Positions 21,844 to 31,003 are shown, counted from the stretch's first letter. The stretch: 45,579 bases of DNA from Actinomycetota bacterium (GCA_947455705.1 CANGPO010000012.1:1-45579), one strand, 5' to 3'. The notes: generated from the sequence alone by a model not told the origin. Made by a program: numbers and translations.

Positions 21844-23082
21844 GTGACGAGTTCGACCGCGGCACCAGAGTCGACAGAGCCCACCCCCTCGTCACATGCT
21901 AAGAAGTCCTCTAAACCGTCGCAGGCCAGGTTCTGGTTTCGCCGAATCGCCGCTCTACTGCTCGCGCTGATAGTCGTAACGGGGATCTGGTTTACCGTCA
22001 CATTCGTTCCCTACATCCGGGATTCACAAGGTGAGCCGACCTCGGTGCTTCTCGCGACCTGGGGCCGTGATCATGGGCTTGGGTCTGTCGTGGCGGCAGC
22101 CGAGGATTTCTACTACGCGCACTTCGACACAACTCCGATCGGCGGCAAGCCCACGGAATCGGCTAACTTCGGCTCAGACACAACTCCCACCCCCGCGGCG
22201 ACCGGCAGTAACGCACCCAGCCCATCGCCGAGTGCCAACGCTCCAGCCCGAGCCCATCTCAACCCGCCGCCTACATTGGTTAGTCCGGTGAAGGATGGCG
22301 CGCTTCACGATGAGGGCGTTTGGCAGCCCGTCGCTTCGAAGGTCGACGGCCTCCATGCCATCTATGCCACCCGTGTGCGGCCAGACGCCATTCATACAAG
22401 CGTTTTGGCATCGCTCATGTGGATCGATACCAAGCTTGCGAAGTCCATGTACGTGCCCGGATATCTCGAACCTGGCGGACCAAATCCGTACGACGGTGCG
22501 CTCCCACAGAAGTTTTGGCCCGATGTCCTGGCCAACACCAACGGCGCTTTCCGAATTCAAGACTCGCAGGGCGGCTACATCTATGACGGTAAGAAGATCG
22601 TGCCCATGGTCGACGGGCAAGCAACCCTCGCGATTGACTCACATGGTCATATGACGGTTGGCACATGGGGACGGGACATAAGTCCGAATTCTGACATAGT
22701 CGTTGCTCGTCAGAACTTGGCACTCATTATCGATCACGGTCAATCACGCGTTAAGTCTGGCGACGGATTCCGCTGGGGAGCAACCACTCACGGCGAATCA
22801 GCCGCATGGCGCTCAGCGATCGGTGAACGCGCTGACGGAAGTTTGGTGTACATCGGTTCACCGGGGCTGACCGCTCAAGCTATGGCTGACACATTGATCT
22901 CCGCGGGCGTGCAACGCGCCATGGTTCTCGATATGAACAACTGGTGGGTGGCCGGGTTCTACTTCAGGCACGACGCTTCAGGCACCCCAAAGTGTCACAA
23001 ACTTGATCCCAATATCCAAGAGGGCTGCGATCGATTCCTGAATCGCTACAAGCGAGATAGCTTGCAATTCCTCGCGAACTAA
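21844..23082 (+). CDS. Membrane-anchored phosphodiester glycosidase (NAGPA-domain) family protein
   Basis: About 412 residues. GTG at 21844 is preferred to GTG at 21838 because GAGGGG then lies at ribosome-site distance. A short basic cytosolic tail leads into one helix (IAALLLALIVVTGIWFTVTFV). An external Pro/Thr/Ser/Ala linker follows (about 105-140), then a C-terminal domain. In that domain MYVPGYLEPGG, DVLANTNGAFRIQDSQGGYIYDGK, VGTWGRDIS, WRSAIGERADGSLVYIGSP and AMVLDMNNWWVAGFYF follow the NAGPA/phosphodiester glycosidase plan, with the 'N-g-g-f' region as NGAF. Family members cleave sugar-1-phosphodiesters or act on cell-wall glycopolymers. The substrate is unknown. It ends 32 bases from the convergent antiporter gene. 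Confidence 0.72.
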   Translation: MTSSTAAPESTEPTPSSHAKKSSKPSQARFWFRRIAALLLALIVVTGIWFTVTFVPYIRDSQGEPTSVLLATWGRDHGLGSVVAAAEDFYYAHFDTTPIGGKPTESANFGSDTTPTPAATGSNAPSPSPSANAPARAHLNPPPTLVSPVKDGALHDEGVWQPVASKVDGLHAIYATRVRPDAIHTSVLASLMWIDTKLAKSMYVPGYLEPGGPNPYDGALPQKFWPDVLANTNGAFRIQDSQGGYIYDGKKIVPMVDGQATLAIDSHGHMTVGTWGRDISPNSDIVVARQNLALIIDHGQSRVKSGDGFRWGATTHGESAAWRSAIGERADGSLVYIGSPGLTAQAMADTLISAGVQRAMVLDMNNWWVAGFYFRHDASGTPKCHKLDPNIQEGCDRFLNRYKRDSLQFLAN

Positions 23083-23114
23083 TCCCACGTCGTTGACGCA
23101 AAAATCTCGGCGGA

Positions 23115-24332
23115 TCAGCCAGCCATTTCCATGGTTGGTTGCTCGCGCTTGGCCCACGCACCGAACCGTTCAGCAAATGGCGGCGCGGTGATGCCATGGG
23201 CGAACACACACATCAGGACCGTGACGCCCATGACACCCCACACCTCGCGGGGCAGGTCGGTGCCGAACTCCTCAAAAGCGATCAACGCGAAGACGACAGA
23301 CGCAAGTCCGCGCGGGCCGAACCATGCGATGAACCACTTTGTCGGCTCGCGTAGTCCCGAACCGGCAAGTGAGAGCCATATGGGCACCATGCGAACGGGG
23401 ATCAGGGCAAGCAGGGCAAAGATCACGCAAGGCCACGTGACGTAGTCGGCTAAATGGCTCACGAAGAGCATGCCAAACAGTGCCCAGACCGCGAATCCCA
23501 TCAGGGTATTCATTTCTTCAGCAAGCATGATGTCGTGATCGAGTTGTTCCCCCGCGGCACCTGCATAGGCGGTTCCGGCGATGAACGCGGCAATGAATCC
23601 GTTTCCGTGAAGGAGTTCCGCACCGAAGAATGCAAGTAGCGGGATCACCACGACGCCGATCTGCGCCATCGTCGGATCAGCCCAGCCGCGAAGCTCCGCT
23701 CTTCGTAGAAGCCAACCGAAGACAAATCCAAGCACTATTCCGAACAGGGCCCCGATCAGGATTTCAGTGGCAGCGTGCAGGAATGCCGACATGACCGAGA
23801 TAGAAGTACTGGAACCGTGTGCAAGGGTCAGGGCGAAGAGCACCACCGGGGTAGCAAGGCCATCATTCAGGCCACTTTCCCCATTAAGCAGTCGACGAAC
23901 TCGGGTGGGGACGATCGGGTTAAGAATGGTTGGAGCCCCAAGGCCGGCATCGGTTGGCGCGAGTGCCGACGCGATGAAGAGCACGAAAGCAACGGACAAC
24001 TCCGGGAACAGCCATTGAGCGGCGAAAAAGCCGATCGCGATCGAGATGGGAAGCGCGATGAACAGCATCCGCGCCAGAAGCTTCCAGTCACCGAGGAGTT
24101 CACGCGGGTGCGCCTGGGCTGCATCATGAAACAGGATCAGAGCTAGCGTCGCCTCTGCCAAGAGCTTGATCGAATCACTACCAGCCGGAACGATGAATCG
24201 AGCAAGGCCAAGTAGCGCGCCAACCAAAGTGAAGACAATGGGCGGACTGACGTAGAACTGCTTCGCGCGACCAGACACGAGCGTGTACCCCATCACGATG
24301 ATGGCGAAGATGGCGATCGCGCCTTCCCCCAC
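23115..24332 (-). CDS. Sodium/proton antiporter of the CPA1 family
   Basis: 405 residues from GTG at 24332 with AAGGTGGTG upstream. About 12 hydrophobic helices are visible. SALAPTDAGLGAP near 130 and LLNGESGLNDGLATPVVLFALT near 150 match the unwound-helix Thr-Asp and the ND motif of CPA1 exchangers, with the Asp at the transport site. WFGPRGLASVVFALIAFEEFG near 345 fits the conserved Arg-containing helix ('GpRG-s') of this family. It exchanges Na+ or K+ for H+ at the inner membrane for pH and salt control. There is no long C-terminal regulatory tail. It stands alone, facing the phosphodiester glycosidase gene. Confidence 0.92.
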   Translation of the reverse strand: MGEGAIAIFAIIVMGYTLVSGRAKQFYVSPPIVFTLVGALLGLARFIVPAGSDSIKLLAEATLALILFHDAAQAHPRELLGDWKLLARMLFIALPISIAIGFFAAQWLFPELSVAFVLFIASALAPTDAGLGAPTILNPIVPTRVRRLLNGESGLNDGLATPVVLFALTLAHGSSTSISVMSAFLHAATEILIGALFGIVLGFVFGWLLRRAELRGWADPTMAQIGVVVIPLLAFFGAELLHGNGFIAAFIAGTAYAGAAGEQLDHDIMLAEEMNTLMGFAVWALFGMLFVSHLADYVTWPCVIFALLALIPVRMVPIWLSLAGSGLREPTKWFIAWFGPRGLASVVFALIAFEEFGTDLPREVWGVMGVTVLMCVFAHGITAPPFAERFGAWAKREQPTMEMAG

Positions 24333-24468
24333 TCGGATACACCACCTTCATTGCAGTCGGCACACGGTCAGTCAGCGGTCGGCGCTGGCCACTATCACCT
24401 AGTCGCCGGCTTCTCCGCGCATCGCAGTCTGTCATGCCGCAACACCTAAAGCACGAAAGACGTCCGAC

Positions 24469-25071
24469 TTAGAGCCCGCCGGGGATAGTGACATAGGCGA
24501 ACAACAGGAACCGTGCGCTACGACCAATGAATACTGCGGGAAGGAAGATACGCAACGGAATCTTAAGCGTGCCCGCGGCTAGACCGGCCATGTCGAAGAT
24601 GGGATTCGGTGGCGCAGAAAACACCATCAAGAACAGGAAGGATCGCACCGGTGTACTCATCTGTTCCGTGGTCCAGGTAACTGCCTTCGATTTACCCAAG
24701 ACTTGCCGGCCGGCTCGGCCTGCGTAGTAGCCACTGAGCTCACCCAAGACAGATCCCGCCGCAGCGAGCAATGCCGCCAGCCAAGGCAAGCTGGCCTTGC
24801 CAAGGATCGCCAGCATGATTCCGTTGTATGGAATCGGGATAAGCACCGTGACGTTAGCGACGAACGCCAGGACGAACGCGCCCGGATAAATGACGTTGAC
24901 GAGGCTGTTCAGCCAATCTGTGACGGCTGGCCTCGTTAGCAACCAATAGGCCGCGTAGTTGAGAGCCAGCATCGCCGCGATGCCTAGAACGGTCAGAATA
25001 ATCCGGCGCTTAGACCACGTGCTGATCCCTACAACCTCTGGCTCAGTAGGTTGGCCAATCTCATGACTCAC
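24469..25071 (-). CDS. VTT-domain (DedA/TVP38-like) membrane protein
   Basis: 200 residues from GTG at 25071, which overlaps the stop of the Lgt-family gene as GTGA. Helices include LTVLGIAAMLALNYAAYWLL, VIYPGAFVLAFVANVTVLIPIPYNGIMLAIL and LAALLAAAGSVLGELSGYYAGRAG. The G-x-x-x-G region with SGYYAGRAGRQVLG and the later FSAPPNPIFDMAGLAAGTLKIPLRIFLPAVFIGR are typical of VTT/SNARE-associated proteins. DedA relatives are lipid scramblases or proton-dependent transporters. Coupling to an Lgt-family gene suggests a role in membrane lipids or lipoproteins, but that is inference. Confidence 0.85.
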   Translation of the reverse strand: MSHEIGQPTEPEVVGISTWSKRRIILTVLGIAAMLALNYAAYWLLTRPAVTDWLNSLVNVIYPGAFVLAFVANVTVLIPIPYNGIMLAILGKASLPWLAALLAAAGSVLGELSGYYAGRAGRQVLGKSKAVTWTTEQMSTPVRSFLFLMVFSAPPNPIFDMAGLAAGTLKIPLRIFLPAVFIGRSARFLLFAYVTIPGGL

Positions 25072-26039
25072 GAGGACGAGGGACCCTCAAGTTCGCTTGC
25101 ACCATCCAGTACATCGGCCACATCTGCGGTGACCGCATCGTCTTGACGCGAGTCACTCGCATCCGCAGCAACGGCGGCAACCGCGTCCGAGCTGTCATTG
25201 GAAGAAGCGTCCTCGACTACCAACTGCTCCGCGGCAACAGGACGATACGCGGTCCACAGAACCCATAGGCCGAATGGGATCAATACCAAGCACATGTACT
25301 GCGCTCCGGTCAGACCCTTCACGCGTTCGTCATGGGTGCGCAAGATGTCGGTCAGGAAGCGAAGCACTCCATACGAGATCAAGAAAGTCGCGCTGATGAC
25401 GCCCGGTCGTGCGCCGCGTCGATCCAGCCAGAACAGAACCGCAATCACCGGGATCAGCCAGAGCACTTCGTAGATCGCCGTGCTGTGATATGTCTGCCCA
25501 ACAACGAGCGGCCCCTCAACAGTTACGCCGCCGAGGTAATGCATACCCAGGAAAAAGTTCGTTGGGCCGCCGAGATGCTCACCGACCGCGATGCACCCAA
25601 AGCGCCCGATCAACTGACCGACCGCCAGGCCCATGATGGCCCCATCCAACAATGCCCACTTTTGAGTTCGGGGCCATTTGCGGGTGACGAAGGGTGCAAT
25701 CAAAACCGCGGAGATCAGACCTCCGCTGAACTGCAAGCCACCCTTCCACACTGCGAACACGTCCAGCGGGCCAGTGAGCTGCTCGATATGGGTGGCTGCC
25801 CATAGAAGCCGTGCCCCGATCAACCCTGCGGCAACGAGAATGAAGCCGACTCGCTCGGTGTCTCGAGACGGAATTCCGTACCGTTCATTACGGCGAGCAG
25901 CGATAGTGATGCCGACGAGAATTCCGACCGCTACGAACAGGCCGAAGGTCCGAATATGAATCGGTCCCAGCGTGATCATCGGGAATGAGTAATACGGGAT
26001 TCCAGTAGCAAGAAGTGACCCGGAAACCAGTGACATCAT
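25068..26039 (-). CDS. Lgt-family (prolipoprotein diacylglyceryl transferase) membrane protein, divergent
   Basis: 323 residues. The family layout is clear: IHIRTFGLFVAVGILVG (28-44), LQFSGGLISAVLIAP (102-116), GQLIGRFGCIAVGEHLGGPTN (141-160), STAIYEVLW, RPGVISATFLISYGVLRFLTDILR and GLTGAQYMC. Against E. coli Lgt as I recall it, Tyr26 is Phe32, His103 is Ser105 and Asn146 is Cys149, whereas Arg143 (R146) and Glu151 (E154) remain. A long acidic Ala/Asp/Ser tail (about 265-323) follows. It may be a paralog with altered chemistry and not the housekeeping transferase. ATG at 26039 follows TACGAT by six bases, so it is leaderless; it is coupled to the VTT gene. Confidence 0.85.
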   Translation of the reverse strand: MMSLVSGSLLATGIPYYSFPMITLGPIHIRTFGLFVAVGILVGITIAARRNERYGIPSRDTERVGFILVAAGLIGARLLWAATHIEQLTGPLDVFAVWKGGLQFSGGLISAVLIAPFVTRKWPRTQKWALLDGAIMGLAVGQLIGRFGCIAVGEHLGGPTNFFLGMHYLGGVTVEGPLVVGQTYHSTAIYEVLWLIPVIAVLFWLDRRGARPGVISATFLISYGVLRFLTDILRTHDERVKGLTGAQYMCLVLIPFGLWVLWTAYRPVAAEQLVVEDASSNDSSDAVAAVAADASDSRQDDAVTADVADVLDGASELEGPSSS

Positions 26040-26045
26040 GACCTC

Positions 26046-26051
26046 ATCGTA
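26046..26051 (-). promoter_or_regulatory. -10 element, leaderless, Lgt-family gene
   Basis: TACGAT on the minus strand six bases before ATG at 26039; this favours the first of the two adjacent ATGs. Confidence 0.5.
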
Positions 26052-26150
26052 GGCGGCAGCGGCGCAGTCACCACAACAGGGACGACGACTGGCATTGCGT
26101 AAACGATCAGTAGCGTTGGCATCGTTCCCGGAATACGCACCGAACGCGCA

Positions 26151-28235
26151 CTAGGCGCTAACGCTGATCCATTCATCAAGCTCGCTGGGCTTGCCAAACA
26201 GGTAGCCCTGGCCGTGTGTCCAGCCCATACCGCGCAGGAAGGCCGACTGCACCGGAGTCTCGATTCCCTCGGCAACCCCAATCAGCCCGATCGCGAAGGC
26301 CAAACTAGCCAGACCTTCGGCGAGTGCATAGGACGGCGAATCTGGCTCAGATAGCGACGATACAAACGATTGGTCGAGTTTGACCCCGGAGACGGGCAGA
26401 TCGCGCAGCAGCGAAATGGACGAGTAGCCGGTGCCAAAGTCGTCGACGTGAAGACCGATGCCCAAGTCTCGCAGGCGTGTTAGATCTGCGCGCAGATCTC
26501 GCCTCGTTGACATGACGGCTGTTTCAGTCAATTCGATGATGAGTCGAGTCGGATCAATACCTGAGTCATTAATCGTGCCAATCGTCCTATCGATCCATTC
26601 GGCGTGTGCCAACTCAATCGCAGAAACGTTGACCGCAACGTGCTCGGTCATGTTTGGGGTATTCGCGATATCGCGACAAACGCGGGCCAAAACCTTCTCG
26701 CCAATCACTGTGATCAATGAAGACTCTTCAGCTACCGCGAGGAAGGAACCGGGTGTGAGCAGACCGTGCTGAGGGTGATTCCAACGAACCAACGCTTCAA
26801 ACCCGACTCGGCTGTTATCCGCAAGTTGATGTACGGGCTGATAGAAGACGGTCAATTCATCGTTGTCGAGCGCATCCCTTAAAGCACCCTCTGTCTCAAG
26901 ACGAGCCATCGCTGCATCGGCCATACTCAGATCGAAGATTCGCCACCGAGCCTTTCCGTCGCGTTTTGCTTCAGACAGGGCGACGTCGGCATCCTGAAGC
27001 AGGCCCGTAGCCGTGGACCCAGGCCGAGATAAAGCCGCGCCCACCGACGTGGTCATGACAACGCGACGACCAGCGATCATGAAGTCGTCCTTCAGTGATT
27101 GCGTCATCAGGTGCGCGTAGTACGTCAGCAATGATTCATCGGCAGGTTGTGGCGCCACGATCACGAACTCGTCACCACCGAACCGACCCACGATCGCGTC
27201 GCGGCCAAGATACGTCGTGAAGCGATCGGCGACGGCCTTGAGCAGTTCATCACCGGCTATGTGGCCGAGAGTTTCGTTGATCAGTTTGAAATTGTCGAGG
27301 TCTGCGAACAGCACCCCGACGCGGCCAACGTCAAGATGCGATGGATCCAGTGACCTCTCAATCGCCTGCATGACGGTGCTGCGGTTAGACAGCGAGGTCA
27401 GGGGATCGCGAGCTGCGAGGTCCGCAAGCCGACGACGGGAGGTTGTTTGTTCGGTGATATCAACAACCTGCTTGGTTAAAAGGACGACGGAGCCGTCGTC
27501 ATCTCGCGCCGCTGCGACGGTGACGTCACCGTAGAGCATGTTCCCGGATGCATCAGTGAACCGTTGAACCCTGCGGAAGGTATCGAGATCTCCGTGAACA
27601 ACGCGATCAAGGAGTTCGGATTCCACTTCGAGGTCATCGCCGTTAGTGACCAGCGCCCACGATCCACCTATGAGTTCGTCCTCCGTGCGTCCAACAAATT
27701 CACACAACGCTTCGTTCACATTGACGATCTCGAATTTGGGGTTGATCAGGGCCATGCCGACGCCAGCATGTTGCATAGCCGATCGATAGCGCTTCTCCGA
27801 CAGCAGCAGCGCTCGACGCGATAAACGCTGCTCATGTACGTCATGAAGGCCAACCATGAATCCGCCGACCGCATCACCTTCGCGCATCATCGGCCGCGCG
27901 CGACCTTCAAACCAACGCTTAGTTCCGTCTCGATGGATCAGTTCCATCTCCTGAACGACGCTATGCCCTGCGAGCAACTGATCGCGATTGCCGGTCACCC
28001 ACGAAAGGTCTTGATCCGGCGCGAGCAAACTCAGTGCTGGAGCGCCGATCAGTTCATAGGGTTGCCATCCAAGCCACTGGGTGACCGATGGTGAGATCCA
28101 CTGAATGATCAAGCCGTTGGTTTGATAGACGATGTCCGAGGAGTTTTCCGCTAACAGGCGGTATCGCTCTTCACTCGTGAGTTCCAGGTGCGCGTCAGAG
28201 GCACGCCGCTGCTGCGGTACAACCTCTGATTCCAT
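26151..28235 (-). CDS. PAS-PAS-GGDEF-EAL cyclic di-GMP turnover protein
   Basis: 694 residues without membrane helices. PAS 1 covers about 22-140 (YRLLAENSSDIVYQTNGLIIQWISPSVT); PAS 2 covers about 150-265 (YRSAMQHAGVGMALINPKFEIVNVNEAL). The GGDEF domain follows (about 275-430), with an intact GRFGGDEFVIVAP, and then EAL (about 440-690), with GFEALVRWNHP, ELTETAVM, DDFGTGYSS, KLDQSF and AEGIET. Both active sites look complete, so it may make and cleave c-di-GMP. No RxxD inhibitory site is seen in the place before GGDEF (the residues there read GRDA). Sensing by PAS is likely; the ligand is unknown. The start ATG has GGGGGTG upstream. No obvious operon partner. Confidence 0.93.
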   Translation of the reverse strand: MESEVVPQQRRASDAHLELTSEERYRLLAENSSDIVYQTNGLIIQWISPSVTQWLGWQPYELIGAPALSLLAPDQDLSWVTGNRDQLLAGHSVVQEMELIHRDGTKRWFEGRARPMMREGDAVGGFMVGLHDVHEQRLSRRALLLSEKRYRSAMQHAGVGMALINPKFEIVNVNEALCEFVGRTEDELIGGSWALVTNGDDLEVESELLDRVVHGDLDTFRRVQRFTDASGNMLYGDVTVAAARDDDGSVVLLTKQVVDITEQTTSRRRLADLAARDPLTSLSNRSTVMQAIERSLDPSHLDVGRVGVLFADLDNFKLINETLGHIAGDELLKAVADRFTTYLGRDAIVGRFGGDEFVIVAPQPADESLLTYYAHLMTQSLKDDFMIAGRRVVMTTSVGAALSRPGSTATGLLQDADVALSEAKRDGKARWRIFDLSMADAAMARLETEGALRDALDNDELTVFYQPVHQLADNSRVGFEALVRWNHPQHGLLTPGSFLAVAEESSLITVIGEKVLARVCRDIANTPNMTEHVAVNVSAIELAHAEWIDRTIGTINDSGIDPTRLIIELTETAVMSTRRDLRADLTRLRDLGIGLHVDDFGTGYSSISLLRDLPVSGVKLDQSFVSSLSEPDSPSYALAEGLASLAFAIGLIGVAEGIETPVQSAFLRGMGWTHGQGYLFGKPSELDEWISVSA

Positions 28236-28391
28236 GCGCCACCCCCGACACAGCTCGGTGCGGCCTCATAGGCCCCACGTTCACATAGTCGCAAGGTTTG
28301 TCTATCTTCGGAAGGCCGAATTTCTGGCTGGACGCCCGAATGGGTGTCTGTTGCGCGTTTCTTGCGTTAGTGGACGCGTGAAAAGTGGCTC

Positions 28392-28397
28392 TACCCT
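28392..28397 (+). promoter_or_regulatory. -10 element, leaderless, HSL esterase gene
   Basis: TACCCT exactly six bases before ATG at 28404. Confidence 0.55.
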
Positions 28398-28403
28398 CTC
28401 CCT

Positions 28404-29462
28404 ATGCGCATTTCTCGTGACGAAGTCTCAGCACTGGCCCAGCATCGGTTGGCACGCATGCTCGACGCTCTGCCTGATGCGGCGGCCACCCGATTGGCAG
28501 GTGGGCCACGCTCAGTCGACGGCCAACTTCTTGATCCACACTTGGCAATGCTGTTGGCCGTTGATGAGCGAATAAGGCCGGCAGAGGCAAACACATCTGT
28601 CGAGCAACAGCGCGCGATCAATCTGTCCGCTGCGCGGATCGCTGCTGGCGCACCCATCGACGTCGGCCCCGTCCGCGACCTCATGATCGACGGAGCTAAC
28701 GGTCCACTTCGGGCTCGTCACTACACCCCACCCTCGTTGGGTCCAGACCGCCCACTGGTTGTTTTCTTCCACGGCGGTGGCTGGGTGGTCGGCAGCGTCG
28801 ACAGCCACGATCAACCGTGCAGGCTACTGAGCCGCTACGCCAATGTTCACGTCCTGTCCGTCGACTACCGCCTCGCACCTGAGCACCCATTCCCGGCGGC
28901 GGTTGACGATGGCGTCGCGGCGTTTCAATGGGCCCAGACCAATGCGGAAACCCTCGGTGTGACATCAGGAAGGATCGCCGTTGCTGGTGACAGCGCTGGC
29001 GGCAACATCGCCGCCGTCGTATGTCACACGGCCCGGGATCACGGATTCGCGGCGCCGGTCGCTCAACTCCTGATCTACCCCGCAACCGATGGCAGCCAAG
29101 ATAGGCCGTCGAAAGATCTATTCGGTGAAGGGTTCTTCCTCAGCCGTCCTCAAATGGACACCTACTGGGATACCTATCGGGTCGAAGCACCACACGACGA
29201 TCCCCGACTGTCGCCACTGCGGTCAGCCAGTTTTCAAGGGCTCGCGCCCGCAGTTATCTCTACCGCTGCCCTTGATCCACTTCGCGATGAAGGTGAGGCC
29301 TACGCCACCGCGCTGCGGGCCGCGGGCGTGCCGGTGTCACTTCGTCGTGCGACCGGACTCGTGCACGGATTCTTCAGCATGACCGGTATTCATCGCGCAT
29401 CACTAGAAGAGGCCATCGCTGTTGCCGGTGCTTTCGGCGCGCTACTCGATATCACGGCCTAG
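28404..29462 (+). CDS. Alpha/beta hydrolase, hormone-sensitive-lipase family esterase
   Basis: 352 residues. The HSL family fingerprint is present: oxyanion HGGGWVVGS near residue 118, VDYRLAPEHPFPAAVDD near 155, nucleophile Ser in AVAGDSAGGNIAAVV near 195, the Asp in ALDPLRDEGEAYATALRAAGV near 292 and the His in GLVHGFFSM near 322. These enzymes hydrolyse short-to-medium esters in the cytosol. The N-terminal ~90 residues (ALAQHRLARMLDALPDAA) form the cap. The gene is leaderless. It converges on the DinB-like gene with 8 bases between. Confidence 0.92.
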   Translation: MRISRDEVSALAQHRLARMLDALPDAAATRLAGGPRSVDGQLLDPHLAMLLAVDERIRPAEANTSVEQQRAINLSAARIAAGAPIDVGPVRDLMIDGANGPLRARHYTPPSLGPDRPLVVFFHGGGWVVGSVDSHDQPCRLLSRYANVHVLSVDYRLAPEHPFPAAVDDGVAAFQWAQTNAETLGVTSGRIAVAGDSAGGNIAAVVCHTARDHGFAAPVAQLLIYPATDGSQDRPSKDLFGEGFFLSRPQMDTYWDTYRVEAPHDDPRLSPLRSASFQGLAPAVISTAALDPLRDEGEAYATALRAAGVPVSLRRATGLVHGFFSMTGIHRASLEEAIAVAGAFGALLDITA

Positions 29463-29470
29463 CCCACCCG

Positions 29471-29932
29471 TCAGGCTTGGTGCGAATAGACCAGTGAAGC
29501 TCGATGCTCCTCGTCATGGGCAAGGACTTCGATCACCATTGCGCGCACATCGATCTCACCGAATGTTTCGTGGATCGCACTCGCCGCCCAGTCGCTTTCG
29601 GCGAGATCGCGAAGAGCGGTAAGCAACGTAATGCGCTGTGCCATCAGTCGTGCCGACGCATCCTCGACCGTCCATGACTCATAGGTCTCGGCTGTACGCC
29701 GAGCATCCGGCTCCCACCACTCATATGTGGGTGGCACGTCACCAGCTCTATGTGCGGTAACCATCTGGTCCAGTCGTACCAACCAGACCTGCTCATCCAC
29801 CTCGGACACATGTCCAAGGATGGTCGCGGGTGGCCACTGCTCGGCCACAGCGGACGCCTTCTTGGCTGACTCGATCATGCGATCGACACTCATCAGCAAC
29901 TCGACCAGCAGCACCGAGATCGGATTCGTCAC
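29471..29932 (-). CDS. DinB/maleylpyruvate isomerase-like four-helix protein
   Basis: 153 residues from GTG at 29932, leaderless (TACGCT six bases before). The predicted four-helix bundle has WPPATILGHVSEVDEQVWLVRLDQMV near residue 35 and ALRDLAESDWAASAIHETFG and VLAHDEEHRASLVYSHQA near the C-terminus. The His in LGHVSE and the AHDEEH cluster fit the DinB metal site (three His). The family includes mycothiol-dependent enzymes and stress proteins. Its specific role is unknown. Confidence 0.75.
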   Translation of the reverse strand: MTNPISVLLVELLMSVDRMIESAKKASAVAEQWPPATILGHVSEVDEQVWLVRLDQMVTAHRAGDVPPTYEWWEPDARRTAETYESWTVEDASARLMAQRITLLTALRDLAESDWAASAIHETFGEIDVRAMVIEVLAHDEEHRASLVYSHQA

Positions 29933-29938
29933 GGCGCC

Positions 29939-29944
29939 AGCGTA
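29939..29944 (-). promoter_or_regulatory. -10 element, leaderless, DinB-like gene
   Basis: TACGCT on the minus strand six bases before GTG at 29932. Confidence 0.5.
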
Positions 29945-30019
29945 TTACCCTCCTGAGCGTCGCGTAGATCTGGTCATAATGACGGGAGGGTCAAACCAGA
30001 TCACAGAACAGGAGGTCCC

Positions 30020-30943
30020 ATGAGTTCTGGTAGTCGAGGTGTGGTCATCGTCTCTGGCGGTGGAGCCATCAGCCCTTTCACAACCGCCGATTTCGCCGCT
30101 TCCACAGGTTTCGCTGCGGGAAGCACCGATACAGCCTTGCGCGAGCATCTGCTCGCCGCCGGCTATCGCACGTTCACCGCACCTGCGACGATCGGGCCTG
30201 GCCAGGCTGATCGCGATTCCGGCTTCGGCGGCTTTGCTGATGTGCCCGTCCTCTTACCTAGCGAGATGACGATCAACTCAGCGGGCGACATCGACGAAGC
30301 CGGCGCATGTCTGGTTCGCTTCTTGCACCATCTCCATCAGGAATGGGGTATCGATACGTTCGACGTGGTCGCCCATTCAATGGGTGGGTTGTTCAGTCGA
30401 GCGGCCTATCGGATCTTGAAGCAGGCCGTTTCACCACTTCGCTATCGGTCGCTGACAACACTGGGCACTCCATGGGAAGGCGCCTTCTTCGCTGACTACG
30501 CCCTTGGGGACATCGATCTAAGTCTGGCTCGCGAATCGGAATTCACTCGCGCGGTGATGGCCCAGGGCAAGTCCTATGAAAGTGCTGTGTCCCAGGGTGC
30601 CGGTGATCAAGTAACTCATCGCTACCTGATGGGAGCCGATGGGTGGAACGAGCAGCAAGCCGGGGTCTTAGACGATGTTCCCGTCGTACTCATGGCCGGC
30701 GGGTACTTCACCGACGACGACGCCGATCCCCGCGTCTGGCCACATGACGGGCTCGTCTCCGCAACGAGTGCGCTCGCCGTTGACGTACCGTCCACGGTCT
30801 TGCCTATTCGTACTAGTCACACCTTTGACGACGTGCACAGCATTTTCTTCACCGATCACCTAGGTCTGCCAATGGAACGCGCGATCACCTGGGATCCAGA
30901 CGTTTTGAGCGCCGTTGTAGCCGCCATAGAAAGTGCGCAGTAG
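30020..30943 (+). CDS. Alpha/beta hydrolase, lipase-like (GHSMGG type)
   Basis: 307 residues. ATG at 30020 follows a strong ACAGGAGG site. VVIVSGGGAISPF opens the protein, and the nucleophile elbow is DVVAHSMGGLFSRAAYRIL near residue 118. PLRYRSLTTLGTPWEG follows, as in triacylglycerol lipases and PGAP1-like proteins. WPHDGLVSATSAL near 238 and SHTFDDVHSIFFTDHLG near 270 give candidate Asp and His. There is no signal peptide, so it is probably cytosolic. The substrate is unknown. Confidence 0.82.
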   Translation: MSSGSRGVVIVSGGGAISPFTTADFAASTGFAAGSTDTALREHLLAAGYRTFTAPATIGPGQADRDSGFGGFADVPVLLPSEMTINSAGDIDEAGACLVRFLHHLHQEWGIDTFDVVAHSMGGLFSRAAYRILKQAVSPLRYRSLTTLGTPWEGAFFADYALGDIDLSLARESEFTRAVMAQGKSYESAVSQGAGDQVTHRYLMGADGWNEQQAGVLDDVPVVLMAGGYFTDDDADPRVWPHDGLVSATSALAVDVPSTVLPIRTSHTFDDVHSIFFTDHLGLPMERAITWDPDVLSAVVAAIESAQ

Positions 30944-31003
30944 CGACGCACCATCAGCCGTCCGAGATTTCGCAGCTGATGCGCGCGTGCAGTTTCATCG
31001 CGC

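Noticed and set aside
23767-24146. Overlapping frames antisense to the antiporter
   Set aside because: They lie wholly opposite a clear CPA1 antiporter gene with intact motifs.
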